The translations under genes and the position numbers were made by a program. From the NCBI GenBank assembly GCA_026224825.1, contig JAMFRO010000008.1:1-64000 (forward strand): 64,000 nucleotides of DNA. Direction: 5' to 3'. This document shows positions 17,422-26,687 of the stretch, piece by piece. Under the pieces are notes generated by a model that saw nothing but the letters and a program-made list of their open reading frames with translations, was not told the origin of the DNA and did no database searches. Position 1 is the stretch's first letter. Every line of letters starts with the position of its first letter. This DNA comes from a bacterium. Its GTDB lineage: Bacteria; Pseudomonadota; Alphaproteobacteria; Acetobacterales; Acetobacteraceae.

Positions 17422-18525
17422 ATGCGCCTATTCAGGTGCCGGAATTGCGAGCAGACGGTCTTTTTCGAGAATAATCTCTGTGGCAACTGCGGCCACGCCC
17501 TGGGCTATCTGGCGCCGTCGCAGGAAATGGTCACGCTCACGTTGGATGGCGACCGCTTCTTCAGGCTGGAGTCCCAGGACAGCTACCGTTATTGCGACAA
17601 TGCCGCCCACCAGGCCTGCAACTGGCTGATTCCGGAAGGCGCGGAAGACCACTTCTGCACCGCCTGCCGGCATAACAAGCTCATCCCGGACATCACCATC
17701 CCCGAGAATCTGGACCAATGGCAGCTCATGGAGGCCGCCAAGCACAGGCTGTTCTACACGCTCATCGCCCTCGGGCTGCCGTTGCGCAATTATGTAGAGG
17801 ACCCGGAACACGGTCTCGCCTTCGAGTTCAAGCCCGACCCCCCGGCACCCGGCGTACGCACCCTCACCGGGCATGACGAAGGGCTGATCACCATCAACCT
17901 CGACGAAGCCGACGACGCCATCCGCGAGAAATTCCGCCATGAGATGGGCGAGCCCTACCGCACCCTGCTCGGCCATTTCCGCCACGAGGTCGGCCATTAT
18001 TTCTGGGATGTCCTGCTCCGCGACGGCGGCGACCTGGAAGGTTTCCGCGCCGTGTTCGGCGATGAGACAAGCGATTACACCGAAGCCCTGCAGGCGCATT
18101 ACCAGAACGGGCCGCCGCCGGACTGGGCACAAAACTACATCTCCGCCTACGCCGCCTCCCACCCCTGGGAGGATTTCGCCGAAAGCTGGGCCCACTACCT
18201 GCACATCATCGACACGCTGGAAACCGCCAGCGCCTTCGGCCTGCGCATCCACCCCGAGGGGGGCAAACACCGGCTGCTACGCGCCGAAATCGACTTTCAG
18301 CCGCATAAGGACGTGGATTTCGACCGGATCATCTCGTCATGGCTACCGCTGACCGTGGCGCTGAACGCGCTGAACCGCTCCATGGGTCTGAACGATCTAT
18401 ACCCGTTCACTCTGGCGCCGGCTGTGATTGAGAAACTGGGCTACATCCACCGGTTGGTGCATCACCCCCGGAAGGCCGAACAACCCCGGCAGGAGGCTGA
18501 GGCGGCTGCCCAACAGGCGGTCTGA
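17422..18525 (+). CDS. Zinc-binding metallopeptidase-like protein with N-terminal zinc ribbon
   Basis: A 367-residue protein. An N-terminal zinc ribbon (C-x2-C ... C-x2-C, about residues 6-23) is followed by a second Cys pair (about 70-82) and a gluzincin motif HEVGHYFWD (H-E-x-x-H, about 190-198), with a downstream acidic segment. This order matches the putative zinc-binding metallopeptidase family (DUF2248-like). The substrate is unknown. The start follows the family pattern (MRLFRCRNCEQ), so the close overlap with the rpmG terminator is probably real. The C-terminal tail is a charged, low-complexity run. Confidence 0.85.
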   Translation: MRLFRCRNCEQTVFFENNLCGNCGHALGYLAPSQEMVTLTLDGDRFFRLESQDSYRYCDNAAHQACNWLIPEGAEDHFCTACRHNKLIPDITIPENLDQWQLMEAAKHRLFYTLIALGLPLRNYVEDPEHGLAFEFKPDPPAPGVRTLTGHDEGLITINLDEADDAIREKFRHEMGEPYRTLLGHFRHEVGHYFWDVLLRDGGDLEGFRAVFGDETSDYTEALQAHYQNGPPPDWAQNYISAYAASHPWEDFAESWAHYLHIIDTLETASAFGLRIHPEGGKHRLLRAEIDFQPHKDVDFDRIISSWLPLTVALNALNRSMGLNDLYPFTLAPAVIEKLGYIHRLVHHPRKAEQPRQEAEAAAQQAV

Positions 18526-18607
18526 GACTCCGGATCCCGATTGACCATTCCGCAACAAACCGCCAAGACCTGCTGGCTGATAACTGAGAATAACGCAGGA
18601 GCAGAGC

Positions 18608-19189
18608 ATGTCGGGCGCGTGGGGAGCAGGGAACAAACTAACCGCAACGCTTTCAGCCGTTGAGGCCGCCGAACAAGCCGCGAAACGCGCCGAAGACGCC
18701 CGGATGGCGCTCTACCAGGCGGCCCGCACCGCCTTCGTGGCGAAATACAAAATGACACCCGAGGCCTATATCGCCGCTGCCAGGGCCCCCGTCCTCCAGG
18801 CCGCGGCACTCAGCCCGGCATCACGCTCCGTAGCGGGTCTGGCCCACACCAATAATTTATCACCCTCAAGCAGCCCGAGCGCAAAAGTCGTGGAATACCA
18901 CGATAAGGAAGACGCGGGGAAATTAGCCGCTCAATCCGGGCGGTTGCAGGATGCGATCAATCTCTACGACGCGGCCTATGATTTGCGCGTCGCCTATGAG
19001 GTGGAGACCGGCAAACCGCCGGATGCGTCGCACCAGGCGGCGAAGACGATGCTGCGGGCCCGGCGCAATAGCCTCTCAGGCGTCATCGCGGCGTCGGACA
19101 ACAACGCCGGGGTGCTCGCCGCCAAAGCCGCGGTCAAGCTGTTCTTCCAGCAGCAGAAATCACCTTACATACCCGCCTGCGCGGTGTGA
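18608..19189 (+). CDS. Unrecognised 193-residue protein
   Basis: The ATG is preceded by a good AGGAG ribosome binding site. The protein has an Ala-rich helical N terminus (AEQAAKRAEDAR, coiled-coil-like), a Ser/Pro-rich middle (about 80-98) and a helical second half with LYDAAYDLRVAYEVETGK. No signal peptide, membrane segment or known motif is seen. It lies 82 bp after the metallopeptidase on the same strand and converges with thiL. A function cannot be given. Confidence 0.6.
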   Translation: MSGAWGAGNKLTATLSAVEAAEQAAKRAEDARMALYQAARTAFVAKYKMTPEAYIAAARAPVLQAAALSPASRSVAGLAHTNNLSPSSSPSAKVVEYHDKEDAGKLAAQSGRLQDAINLYDAAYDLRVAYEVETGKPPDASHQAAKTMLRARRNSLSGVIAASDNNAGVLAAKAAVKLFFQQQKSPYIPACAV

Positions 19190-19213
19190 TCAGCCGCTGA
19201 ACGCCCCGCCGGC

Positions 19214-20149
19214 TTAAAAATGGCTCCAGCCGGCGGAGCGAAACTCCAGCACCGTCTCGGCGCTGGACAGCACATGCACCCCCTCACCCGGCTGAAACAC
19301 CCCAATCCGTGTCACGGTCAGCTCGCCACAAGCCTCCTTCAGCGCCTCGCCATTGCCCGGCGGCACGGCCAAAATCAGCTCGTAATCATCCCCCCCGGTC
19401 AGCCGCGTCTCCAGAAACGCCTCACCCAAAGCAGCCGCTTCCGGCGAGGCCGGCACCATATCAGCGCGGATCACGGCAGAGAGCCCCGCCCCACGCGCCA
19501 GATGCCCCAGATCCTGCACCAGCCCGTCCGAGACATCGATGGCGGCCGAGGCAATACCGGCGAGGTTCAAGCCTAAGCGCGGCTGCGGTAGCATGGAGCG
19601 GTTGACGAGGTATTTATGCGCCCCCGCGAGATGCCCGCGCCGCTTCTCCAGCCCCAAAGCCGCATCCCCAATGGTCCCCGTCACCCAGATACCATCCCCG
19701 GCCTCAGCCCCATTGCGGCGCAAAGCCGCGCCCGGCGCCACCGTACCCAGCAGCGTCGCGGTAAGCGCGATGCCGTGTTTGGAGGATGAAGAATCCCCCC
19801 CAAACAGTTTGATATTGAATATTTTCTGGTCTTCCTCCAGCCCGCGCACAAACGCCGCCAGCCATTCCTCCGGCTGCTCCACCGGCAAAGCCATGGTGAG
19901 CAGATAGCCCAAAGGTTCCGCCCCCATAGCGGCAAGGTCGGACAAATTCCGCCGCAGCAGCTTGCGGGCAATCAGCGCCGGATCATCGGGTGAGAGAAAA
20001 TGCACCCCCTCCAGCATCTGGTCGGTGGTGATGACCAGCTCCCGCCCTGGCGGCGGGGCAAAAACGGCGGCGTCATCCTTCAGCCCCAGCCCGGCCTCAC
20101 CCGCGAGCGGGGCAAAATATCTCTCTATCCGGGCGAACTCATTTGTCAT
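19214..20149 (-). CDS. thiL: Thiamine-monophosphate kinase
   Basis: A 311-residue ATP-dependent kinase making thiamine diphosphate from the monophosphate. The PurM/ThiL fold is shown by GLKDDAAVF (about 21-29), TTDQMLEGVHF (about 41-51), the NLSDLAAMGAEPLGYL block, FGGDSSS, and the ISDGL-like AIDVSDGLVQDLGHLA segment. Length is usual. It is the last gene of the rib-nusB operon, 87 bp after nusB, as in many alphaproteobacteria. Confidence 0.96.
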   Translation of the reverse strand: MTNEFARIERYFAPLAGEAGLGLKDDAAVFAPPPGRELVITTDQMLEGVHFLSPDDPALIARKLLRRNLSDLAAMGAEPLGYLLTMALPVEQPEEWLAAFVRGLEEDQKIFNIKLFGGDSSSSKHGIALTATLLGTVAPGAALRRNGAEAGDGIWVTGTIGDAALGLEKRRGHLAGAHKYLVNRSMLPQPRLGLNLAGIASAAIDVSDGLVQDLGHLARGAGLSAVIRADMVPASPEAAALGEAFLETRLTGGDDYELILAVPPGNGEALKEACGELTVTRIGVFQPGEGVHVLSSAETVLEFRSAGWSHF

Positions 20150-20236
20150 GCAGTGGTATCGCTCAGAGTTGGCGCCAGAAAGCCAGCGCGCAGTGTGGGT
20201 CTGCCTGTTGCGTAACAGACAGACCTTTCCGGATTA

Positions 20237-20761
20237 TCACTCTTCGGCGGCACCGGCGTTGCCGGGGGCCACACCAGCGCCCGCGTTGGCGGGTTGGGCA
20301 AATTCAGCCGGGCGCAGCAGATGCGCCAGCCGGTCCAGCACCCCATTCACCATGCGCGGCTCATCGCCCGAGAAAAACCCATGCGCCACGTTCAGATATT
20401 CATTGATGATGACCTTCGCCGGCGCCCCGCCAGCGGTCCACAACTCCGCGCCACCGGCCCGGAAAATAGCGCGCAGCACCGGGTCCAGCCGCGCTATCGG
20501 CCAGCTCTCCGGCAGTGCCTGGACAATCATCCCGTCGATCACATCCTGCTGCAGCGTGGCACTGCGCACGATGCGGCTGAACAAAGGCACATCGGCCTCG
20601 CGCAGATGCCCCTCCTCCAGCCCGCCACGCCCCGGCAACTCGCCGATGCGGTGGCGCACGAACTGGTCGATGACGACCTCGGACGAAATCTCGCCCTGCT
20701 CGGCCTGGTAGAGGGCTTGGACAGCAGCAACGCGCGAGAGGGTGCGGGGACGCGGGCTCAT
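20237..20761 (-). CDS. nusB: Transcription antitermination protein NusB
   Basis: 174 residues of the NusB fold, which binds boxA RNA with NusE in rRNA antitermination. ARVAAVQALYQAEQ at the start, LDPVLRAIFRAGGAEL in the middle and VIINEYLNVAHGFFSGDEPRMVNGVLDRL near the end are the family signatures. A 20-residue Ala/Pro tail (AGAGVAPGNAGAAEE) is lineage-specific. The ATGA overlap with the ribH stop shows coupling. Confidence 0.95.
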   Translation of the reverse strand: MSPRPRTLSRVAAVQALYQAEQGEISSEVVIDQFVRHRIGELPGRGGLEEGHLREADVPLFSRIVRSATLQQDVIDGMIVQALPESWPIARLDPVLRAIFRAGGAELWTAGGAPAKVIINEYLNVAHGFFSGDEPRMVNGVLDRLAHLLRPAEFAQPANAGAGVAPGNAGAAEE

Positions 20762-21234
20762 ACTAAAGCCCGCTTCAGCGCGATCTGTTTCAAGCAGGCC
20801 ACGGCCGCCTCGGCGCCCTTATTGGAGCCGGTCTCATGGCTGCGGGCCACGGCCTGGGCCAGCGTGTCCACGGTGAGCACGGCGGTGCCCAGGCACAGCG
20901 CCTGGCCGGTTGCCACATTCAGCAGCCCGTCCAAAGTGGAAGTACAGATGAACTCATAATGGTCGGTCTCACCGCGCACCACGCAGCCGAGCACGATATA
21001 ACCGTCGAACAATTTGCCCGAGGCCACCGCGATGCTGAGCGCCTGCGGCAGCTCGAAGGCACCGGACACTTCCACCACCGTCACCTCGGCCTTCACCTGG
21101 GCCAGCAGTTGCTGGGCGGAGTCCAGCATGCCATCCACCACCTGCTTGTAATAAGGCGCGCTTATGGCGAGGATTTTCGGCGCCGGGCCCTTCAGTTCGG
21201 GGGCGCGGGCTGCGGGCGCGTCGGCGGTGCTCAT
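20758..21234 (-). CDS. ribH: 6,7-dimethyl-8-ribityllumazine synthase
   Basis: A 158-residue enzyme condensing 5-amino-6-ribitylaminouracil with dihydroxybutanone phosphate. Conserved segments: VSGAFELPQAL (substrate loop), GCVVRGETDHYEF with the catalytic His, and GTAVLTVDTLAQA. Length is standard for the capsid-forming type. It overlaps both the ribBX stop (ATGA) and the nusB start, so the three genes are translationally linked. Confidence 0.96.
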   Translation of the reverse strand: MSTADAPAARAPELKGPAPKILAISAPYYKQVVDGMLDSAQQLLAQVKAEVTVVEVSGAFELPQALSIAVASGKLFDGYIVLGCVVRGETDHYEFICTSTLDGLLNVATGQALCLGTAVLTVDTLAQAVARSHETGSNKGAEAAVACLKQIALKRALV

Positions 21235-22415
21235 GTGTTTTCTCCCACGTTGTCTCTCGCGCTGTCTCCAGCGATATCCCCAATTTGGCGCTGCTCGACC
21301 ACATTAAGCCCATAGCCATCAAGCCCGACGATGGTGCGCTTGTGGTTGGACAGCAAAATCATGTTTTTCACCCCGAGGTCGACCAGGATCTGCGCGCCGA
21401 TGCCGTAATCGCGCAAAGCCGGCGTGGGCGGGGCACCGTCCTTCAAAGCGCGGATACCGTCGGACATCGGGGTTTTACGGAATTCACGCAACACCACCAC
21501 CACGCCGCGCCCGGCCTGCTCTATCTGCGCGATGGCGCCGTGCAGCGCCTTGAAATGCTCACCGCCGAGAACCTCGGAGATGATGTCCATGCTGTGCATG
21601 CGCACCAGCACCGGCTCAGTGCCGGAAACATCGCCCTTCACCATGGCGAGATATTCAAGCCCGTCGACCTTGCTCTCGAAAGCATACATCTTCCAATTGC
21701 TGCCATTGGCGGCGGTGACCACGCCCTGCTCCACCCGCTTCACCAGTTTTTCATTGGTGCGGCGGTAGGCGATGAGATCGGCGATGGTGCCAAGTTTCAA
21801 ATTATGGCGCTGGGCGAAGCTCACAAGATCCGGCAAGCGCGACATGGTGCCGTCGTCATTGATGATCTCGCAGATCACCCCGGCCGGGATCAGCCCCGCC
21901 AGACGCGCGATATCCACCGCGGCCTCGGTATGCCCGGCGCGCACCAAAGTGCCGCCCTCGCGCGCCATCAGCGGGAAAATATGCCCGGGCGAGACGATGT
22001 CCTGCCGCCCCATCTCGGAATTAATGGCAACGGACACGGTCCGCGCCCGGTCAGCGGCGGAGATGCCCGTGGTCACACCCTCCTTCGCCTCGATGGAGAT
22101 GGTGAAAGCAGTCTCATGCCGCGTCCCGTTGGCCTGGGTCATCAGCGGCAGGCCGAGGTTCTCGCAGCGCTGCTTGGTCATGGCCAGGCACACCAGCCCA
22201 CGCGCGTGCTTGATCATGAAATTGATCGCATCCGGTGTCGCGAATTGCGCCGGGATGATCAGATCGCCCTCATTCTCGCGGTCCTCGTCATCCACCAGGA
22301 TGAAAATGCGTCCCGCCCGTGCTTCCTCGATAATCTCGGCGGCGGAGGAGATGTAGTCATGCAACCCGGCGGATTTTACCTCGCTTTTGAGGTGGGGGGT
22401 TTTAAGCGTGTCCAT
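21231..22415 (-). CDS. ribB: RibB (DHBP synthase) with degenerate RibA-like C-terminal domain
   Basis: 394 residues. The N-terminal domain (about 20-220) is 3,4-dihydroxy-2-butanone-4-phosphate synthase, with DDEDRENEGDL, the TQANGTRHETAF segment and RAGHTEAAVD. The C-terminal half aligns with GTP cyclohydrolase II, but the zinc Cys ligands of the C-x2-G-x8-C-x-C site are all missing: the region after VRMHS has no Cys, and the YHRQEGR motif is replaced by LREFRKT. It is therefore probably the RibBX type with no cyclohydrolase activity, and a true RibA should be encoded elsewhere. It lies in the rib operon between ribE and ribH. Confidence 0.93.
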   Translation of the reverse strand: MDTLKTPHLKSEVKSAGLHDYISSAAEIIEEARAGRIFILVDDEDRENEGDLIIPAQFATPDAINFMIKHARGLVCLAMTKQRCENLGLPLMTQANGTRHETAFTISIEAKEGVTTGISAADRARTVSVAINSEMGRQDIVSPGHIFPLMAREGGTLVRAGHTEAAVDIARLAGLIPAGVICEIINDDGTMSRLPDLVSFAQRHNLKLGTIADLIAYRRTNEKLVKRVEQGVVTAANGSNWKMYAFESKVDGLEYLAMVKGDVSGTEPVLVRMHSMDIISEVLGGEHFKALHGAIAQIEQAGRGVVVVLREFRKTPMSDGIRALKDGAPPTPALRDYGIGAQILVDLGVKNMILLSNHKRTIVGLDGYGLNVVEQRQIGDIAGDSARDNVGENT

Positions 22416-22475
22416 GGAGTCTTTCTTTCACGGCCGGGGTCGGCCGGGGCCGGGTAGCATAGTGCTGGATAGGGT

Positions 22476-23102
22476 TTACGAATTCTTAAAAGCAAGCTGC
22501 CGCGCGACATAACGCGCCAGCATGTCAATTTCTATATTCACCCTATCGCCTACAGAGAGATAGATGAAATTCGTATGTTCCGCCGTGTGCGGGATGATAT
22601 TGACACCGAATTCAGCCCCGTAATTGGTATTTTGAACCTCGTTCACGGTGAGAGACACACCGTTGATGGAAATGCTGCCCTTGGGGGCGACAAAAGGCGC
22701 CAGATCCTGCGGCAAACGGAATACCCAGCGGGTTGAACCATGTTCAGGCGTGGCGGAGACCACCTCGGCCAGCCCATCCACATGGCCGGAGACGATATGC
22801 CCGCCCAGCTCATCGCCCAGACGCAGGGAGCCTTCCAGATTGATCCTGCTGCCCACAGCCCAAAGACCAAGGCTCGATTTGGCCAAAGTCTCGGCCGAAA
22901 CCTCCACCGCAAACCAGTCCACACCGGATTCCACCACAGTGAGGCAAACGCCAGAACAAGCGATCGAGGCGCCCAGCGCCTTTTTCGCACCAACCCAAGC
23001 CGCATTATCCGGCGTCTGGATGACAAAACGCGCATCCCGCCCTTCGCCCAGGAGCGAAATAGCGGTGATTGTACCGACGCCGGTGATGAGACCCGTAAAC
23101 AT
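22476..23102 (-). CDS. ribE: Riboflavin synthase, alpha chain
   Basis: A 208-residue trimeric enzyme dismutating two ribityllumazines to riboflavin. It shows the family N terminus MFTGLIT and the internal duplication of two lumazine-binding barrels. The first has IACSGVCLTV and the second SINGVSLTVNEV; HIVSGHVDG is the conserved middle. It follows ribD with a 2-bp gap. Confidence 0.96.
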   Translation of the reverse strand: MFTGLITGVGTITAISLLGEGRDARFVIQTPDNAAWVGAKKALGASIACSGVCLTVVESGVDWFAVEVSAETLAKSSLGLWAVGSRINLEGSLRLGDELGGHIVSGHVDGLAEVVSATPEHGSTRWVFRLPQDLAPFVAPKGSISINGVSLTVNEVQNTNYGAEFGVNIIPHTAEHTNFIYLSVGDRVNIEIDMLARYVARQLAFKNS

Positions 23103-23104
23103 GC

Positions 23105-24196
23105 CTACGCCTTCTTAAATTCGCTTAATATATCGGCACCCAGGCGCTGTTGTGCCAGGGGCAAAAACCGCGGCATCTGCGCCAATGTGCCAACCCCAAA
23201 CCCCTGCGCCGCCGGCCAGCCATCCGCACCTATAACGCAAGGCGCATGGAACCAGGCCAGCCGGTCCACCAGCCCGGCCCGCAGCAGCCCGGCGGCAATC
23301 GTGCCCCCGCCCTCTGCCAGCACGCGCGTCAAGCCGTTCTTGGCCAGCGCCTTCAGCCCCGCCGCCAGATCCACCCCGGCGGCGGCCGCCGGCAGCTCGA
23401 TGAGTTTTACCCCGGCACTTTCCAGCGCCTTTATACGCAATTTATCGGCCCCGTTGCGATGCAAAATCCACAACGGGTGCTTGGCCGCCCCGCGCACCAG
23501 TTGCGAGAGGAGCGACGTGCGCAAATGCGAGTCGATGACGATTCGCACCAGCGGTGCCGTACGGAACCCCTCGATGCGGCAGGTCAGCTCCGGGTCATCG
23601 GCCAACACCGTGCCCACCCCCACCAGCACCGCATCATGCCGGCCGCGCAGGGCATGAGCTGCACGGCGGGCCGGCTCGCCGGTAATCCATTGCGATTCGC
23701 CCTTGGACGTGGCGATCTTGCCATCCAGCGAGGAGGCCAGCTTCAGCGTGATGAGCGGGCGGCCCTCGGCGATCGTCAAGGCGTAGCCGGCAAGCAGCTC
23801 CTCGCACTCTTCGCGCAGGATATTTTCTACAATCTCAATACCTTGCGCACGGAGCTGGGTGATTCCGTCACCATTCACCCGAGGTGTCGGGTCGGTGCAG
23901 CCAATCACCACCCGGGCGATCCCGGCTTGCGTCAACGCCTTCGTGCAAGGGCCTGATTTACCAGTAAAACTGCACGGCTCCAGCGTGACATAAGCGGTCG
24001 CCCCGCGCGCCAGCCCGCCGGCCATGGCCAGCGCCTGCACCTCGGCATGCGGCCGCCCGCCGGCAGAAGTAACCCCGCGCCCCACCACCTGGCCGTTTTT
24101 AACAATCACGCAGCCGACCGAGGGGTTAGGCGCCGTCTGCCCCAGCCCACGCCGGGCCAGATTGACAGCCGCGCGCATGAAAACCTCGTGACTCAC
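23105..24196 (-). CDS. ribD: Bifunctional riboflavin deaminase/reductase RibD
   Basis: A 363-residue two-domain enzyme. The N-terminal cytidine-deaminase-like domain has its zinc site: [11 protein letters not shown] with the His and catalytic Glu, then the Cys pair of [17 protein letters not shown]. The C-terminal reductase domain (about 150-360) starts at [16 protein letters not shown] and includes [13 protein letters not shown]. Both activities look intact. The ATG overlaps the nrdR stop. Confidence 0.96.
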   Translation of the reverse strand: MSHEVFMRAAVNLARRGLGQTAPNPSVGCVIVKNGQVVGRGVTSAGGRPHAEVQALAMAGGLARGATAYVTLEPCSFTGKSGPCTKALTQAGIARVVIGCTDPTPRVNGDGITQLRAQGIEIVENILREECEELLAGYALTIAEGRPLITLKLASSLDGKIATSKGESQWITGEPARRAAHALRGRHDAVLVGVGTVLADDPELTCRIEGFRTAPLVRIVIDSHLRTSLLSQLVRGAAKHPLWILHRNGADKLRIKALESAGVKLIELPAAAAGVDLAAGLKALAKNGLTRVLAEGGGTIAAGLLRAGLVDRLAWFHAPCVIGADGWPAAQGFGVGTLAQMPRFLPLAQQRLGADILSEFKKA

Positions 24197-24663
24197 TCGG
24201 GCGTGGCCAGCGGCGCACCATCCATGCCGCCCAAAAATTCTTGAAAATCCTTGGCTTCGCCGAAATCGCGATAGACCGAGGCGAAGCGCACATAGGCCAC
24301 GGCATCGACCGCCTTCAGCGCATCCATCACCGCTTCGCCGATCTGGTCGCTCCTGATCTCGCTATCACCGCTGGCTTCCAGCTTGCGCACAATGCCGTTG
24401 ACGATGCGCTCCTGCCGCTCTTCATCCACCGGACGCTTGTTCAGCGCCAAACGGATGGAGCGGGCCAATTTGTCGCGGTCAAACGCCACCCGGCGGCTGT
24501 CGTTCTTCAGCACCACCAGCTCGCGCAACTGCACGCGCTCCACGGTGGTAAACCTCTGGCCGCACCCGGCGCAGAACCGCCGGCGGCGGATGGCGCTGCC
24601 ATCATCGGTGGGACGGCTGTCTTTTACTTGCGTATCGGACTCACCACAGAAGGGGCAGCGCAT
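24193..24663 (-). CDS. nrdR: Transcriptional repressor NrdR
   Basis: A 156-residue repressor of ribonucleotide reductase genes. A Cys4 zinc ribbon ([15 protein letters not shown] ... [11 protein letters not shown]) is followed by an ATP-cone domain with [17 protein letters not shown]. Length is typical. It lies 6 bp after glyA and overlaps ribD, the usual alphaproteobacterial glyA-nrdR-ribD order. The target NrdR boxes are not in this window. Confidence 0.96.
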   Translation of the reverse strand: MRCPFCGESDTQVKDSRPTDDGSAIRRRRFCAGCGQRFTTVERVQLRELVVLKNDSRRVAFDRDKLARSIRLALNKRPVDEERQERIVNGIVRKLEASGDSEIRSDQIGEAVMDALKAVDAVAYVRFASVYRDFGEAKDFQEFLGGMDGAPLATPE

Positions 24664-24669
24664 GCGCGA

Positions 24670-25968
24670 TTACCGGTAGATCGGGAAGCGGGCGCAGAGC
24701 GCTTTCACGCGCTTGCCCACCGCTTCCTCGGCTGCCGTATTGCCACCGTCATTGGAGGCCGCCAGACCATCCAGCACTTCGCCGATCATCAGCCCGATCT
24801 CCTTGAACTCGACCGTGCCGAAACCGCGCGTGGTGGCGGCGGGGGTGCCGAGGCGGATGCCGGAGGTGATGGCGGGTTTGGCGGGGTCGAACGGAATGGC
24901 GTTCTTATTGGCGGTGATGTGGGCCCGCTCCAGGCTCGCCTCGGCCGCTTTGCCGGTGGTGTTCTTGGGGCGTAGATCCACCAGCATCAGGTGGGAATCC
25001 GTGCCGCCGGTCACAATCGCCAGCCCCTGCTCAACCAGCGTCTGCGCCAGCATCTTGGCGTTGGCGACCACGGATTTCTGGTAGGAGACGAAATCCGGCG
25101 TCAGCGCCTCACCAAACGCCACGGCCTTGGCGGCGATGACATGCATCAACGGCCCGCCCTGCAGCCCGGGGAAAGTCGCGGAATTGATCTTCTTGGCAAT
25201 CGCCTCATCATTGGTCAACACCATGCCGCCACGCGGGCCGCGCAGGGTTTTATGTGTGGTGGTGGTAACCACATGCGCATGCGGGATGGGGCTGGGGTAG
25301 ATACCCGCCGCCACGAGCCCGGCGAAATGCGCCATATCCACCATGAAATAGGCGCCCACCTCGTCGGCAATGGCGCGGAAACGCGGGAAATCGATAAATC
25401 GCGGATACGCAGACCCACCGGCGATGATCAGCTTCGGTCTATGCTCGCGCGCCAGCCGCTCCAGCTCCTCGTAATCCAGCAGCCCGTCATCCGCCCGCAC
25501 ACCGTATTGCACGGCCTTGAACCATTTACCGGACAGATTAGGCGCGGCGCCATGGGTGAGATGCCCACCGGCGGCCAGCGACATGCCCAGAATCGTGTCC
25601 CCCGGCTGGATGAGCGCCAGAAACACCGACTGATTGGCCTGGCTGCCGGAATTGGCCTGCACATTGGCAAACCCCGCGCCAAAAATCTTGCGCGCCCGCT
25701 CAATCGCCAGGTTCTCCACCAGGTCCGACGGGAAACACCCGCCGTAGTAGCGCTTGCCCGGATACCCCTCGGCATATTTATTCGTAAACACCGAGCCCTG
25801 CGCCGCCAGCACCGCAGCGGACACAATATTCTCGGAGGCAATCAGCTCGATACCATCCTGCTCGCGCTTCAGCTCCTCACCTATGATCGCCGCGATCTCG
25901 GGATCGATCTCGGCCAGCGGGGCGTTGAAAAACCGCTCCAGGCGGGGGGCAATCGTCTGGTCATTCAT
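24670..25968 (-). CDS. glyA: Serine hydroxymethyltransferase
   Basis: A 432-residue PLP enzyme converting serine and tetrahydrofolate to glycine and methylene-THF. [10 protein letters not shown] and [15 protein letters not shown] near the N terminus are the substrate and PLP-binding motifs. [16 protein letters not shown] carries the Schiff-base Lys (about residue 235). [13 protein letters not shown] is near the end. The ATG overlaps the rpiB stop, so it is coupled to rpiB. Confidence 0.97.
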   Translation of the reverse strand: MNDQTIAPRLERFFNAPLAEIDPEIAAIIGEELKREQDGIELIASENIVSAAVLAAQGSVFTNKYAEGYPGKRYYGGCFPSDLVENLAIERARKIFGAGFANVQANSGSQANQSVFLALIQPGDTILGMSLAAGGHLTHGAAPNLSGKWFKAVQYGVRADDGLLDYEELERLAREHRPKLIIAGGSAYPRFIDFPRFRAIADEVGAYFMVDMAHFAGLVAAGIYPSPIPHAHVVTTTTHKTLRGPRGGMVLTNDEAIAKKINSATFPGLQGGPLMHVIAAKAVAFGEALTPDFVSYQKSVVANAKMLAQTLVEQGLAIVTGGTDSHLMLVDLRPKNTTGKAAEASLERAHITANKNAIPFDPAKPAITSGIRLGTPAATTRGFGTVEFKEIGLMIGEVLDGLAASNDGGNTAAEEAVGKRVKALCARFPIYR

Positions 25969-26438
25969 GGCGTGGTCTCCGGCACGGTTGAGAGTTTGGC
26001 GATGCGGCCGATATGCCGCCCACCTTCAAATTCGGTGGTGAGGAAGCTGCGCAAAATATCCAGCGCCACCTCCTCGCCGATGATGCGCGCGCCCAAAGCC
26101 AGCACATTGGCGTCGTTATGCGCGCGGGTGAGGCGCGTGGTGGTAACATCATGCACCAGGGCACAGCGAATGCCGGGGTTGCGGTTGGCGGCGATGCTCA
26201 TGCCGATGCCGGTACCACACACCAATATGCCGTAATCGGCCCGCTTACCGGTTACAGCGGCACAGACGGCATGGGCGAAATCCGGATAATCGACGCTGGC
26301 GGGTCCATCCGTGCCGAAATCCAGCACCTGATGCCCGGCCTCGATAAGCGCCGCGGCAAGACGGTTTTTGAGCGCAACGCCGCCATGGTCAGCACCCAGG
26401 GCAATGATCAAAGAACGAGGTGACAAAGTATTAGTCAT
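25965..26438 (-). CDS. rpiB: Ribose-5-phosphate isomerase B
   Basis: A 157-residue RpiB/LacAB-family sugar isomerase. [13 protein letters not shown] at the N terminus, the catalytic [13 protein letters not shown] in the middle and [13 protein letters not shown] match the family. It is the first gene of the operon running to thiL. Its promoter must lie in the 26439-26687 region shared with the divergent outer-membrane protein gene. Confidence 0.95.
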   Translation of the reverse strand: MTNTLSPRSLIIALGADHGGVALKNRLAAALIEAGHQVLDFGTDGPASVDYPDFAHAVCAAVTGKRADYGILVCGTGIGMSIAANRNPGIRCALVHDVTTTRLTRAHNDANVLALGARIIGEEVALDILRSFLTTEFEGGRHIGRIAKLSTVPETTP

Positions 26439-26500
26439 GGCGCCCCCTTATCATGCAGGCGAGGCCTTTGAAATGACCCAAAGCGCGATGATTTTCAGAT

Positions 26501-26539
26501 GCACCCATGCGGCGCACCCATGCAGCGGACCCATGCGGC
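26501..26539. repeat. Three tandem 13-bp repeats upstream of rpiB
   Basis: Three head-to-tail 13-bp units (26501-26513, 26514-26526, 26527-26539) share the core ACCCATGC and differ at one or two positions. They lie between the divergent rpiB and outer-membrane protein genes, about 60 bp from the rpiB start, so operator or slippage-repeat roles are both possible. Confidence 0.75.
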
Positions 26540-26594
26540 GGACGGGCGCGGAATGGCCAAACTGTTGCGGCACCGTGGCGAATATGCCGCACCC

Positions 26595-26607
26595 GTGCAA
26601 ATTGCAC
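26595..26607. promoter_or_regulatory. GTGCAA-A-TTGCAC palindrome, possible operator
   Basis: A perfect 6-bp inverted repeat around a single base, 20 bp upstream of the -35 element of the promoter at 26628. Its place suits a dimeric regulator site, but no regulator can be named. Confidence 0.4.
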
Positions 26608-26627
26608 CGCCGGGGTGCCGGTGATGA

Positions 26628-26655
26628 TTGCAGCCGGGGCAGAGCTCTCTATAAA
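26628..26655 (+). promoter_or_regulatory. Sigma-70-like promoter for the outer-membrane protein gene
   Basis: TTGCAG (26628-26633) and TATAAA (26650-26655) are separated by 16 bp and lie about 33 bp before the ATG at 26688. This is the best promoter match seen in the window. Confidence 0.55.
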
Positions 26656-26687
26656 TATGAACAACTTGTCATGGATATGGTGTGAGT

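Noticed and set aside
22416-22475. FMN riboswitch before the ribB gene
   Set aside because: None of the conserved RFN helices or the core sequence is present in this short gap or before the other rib genes.
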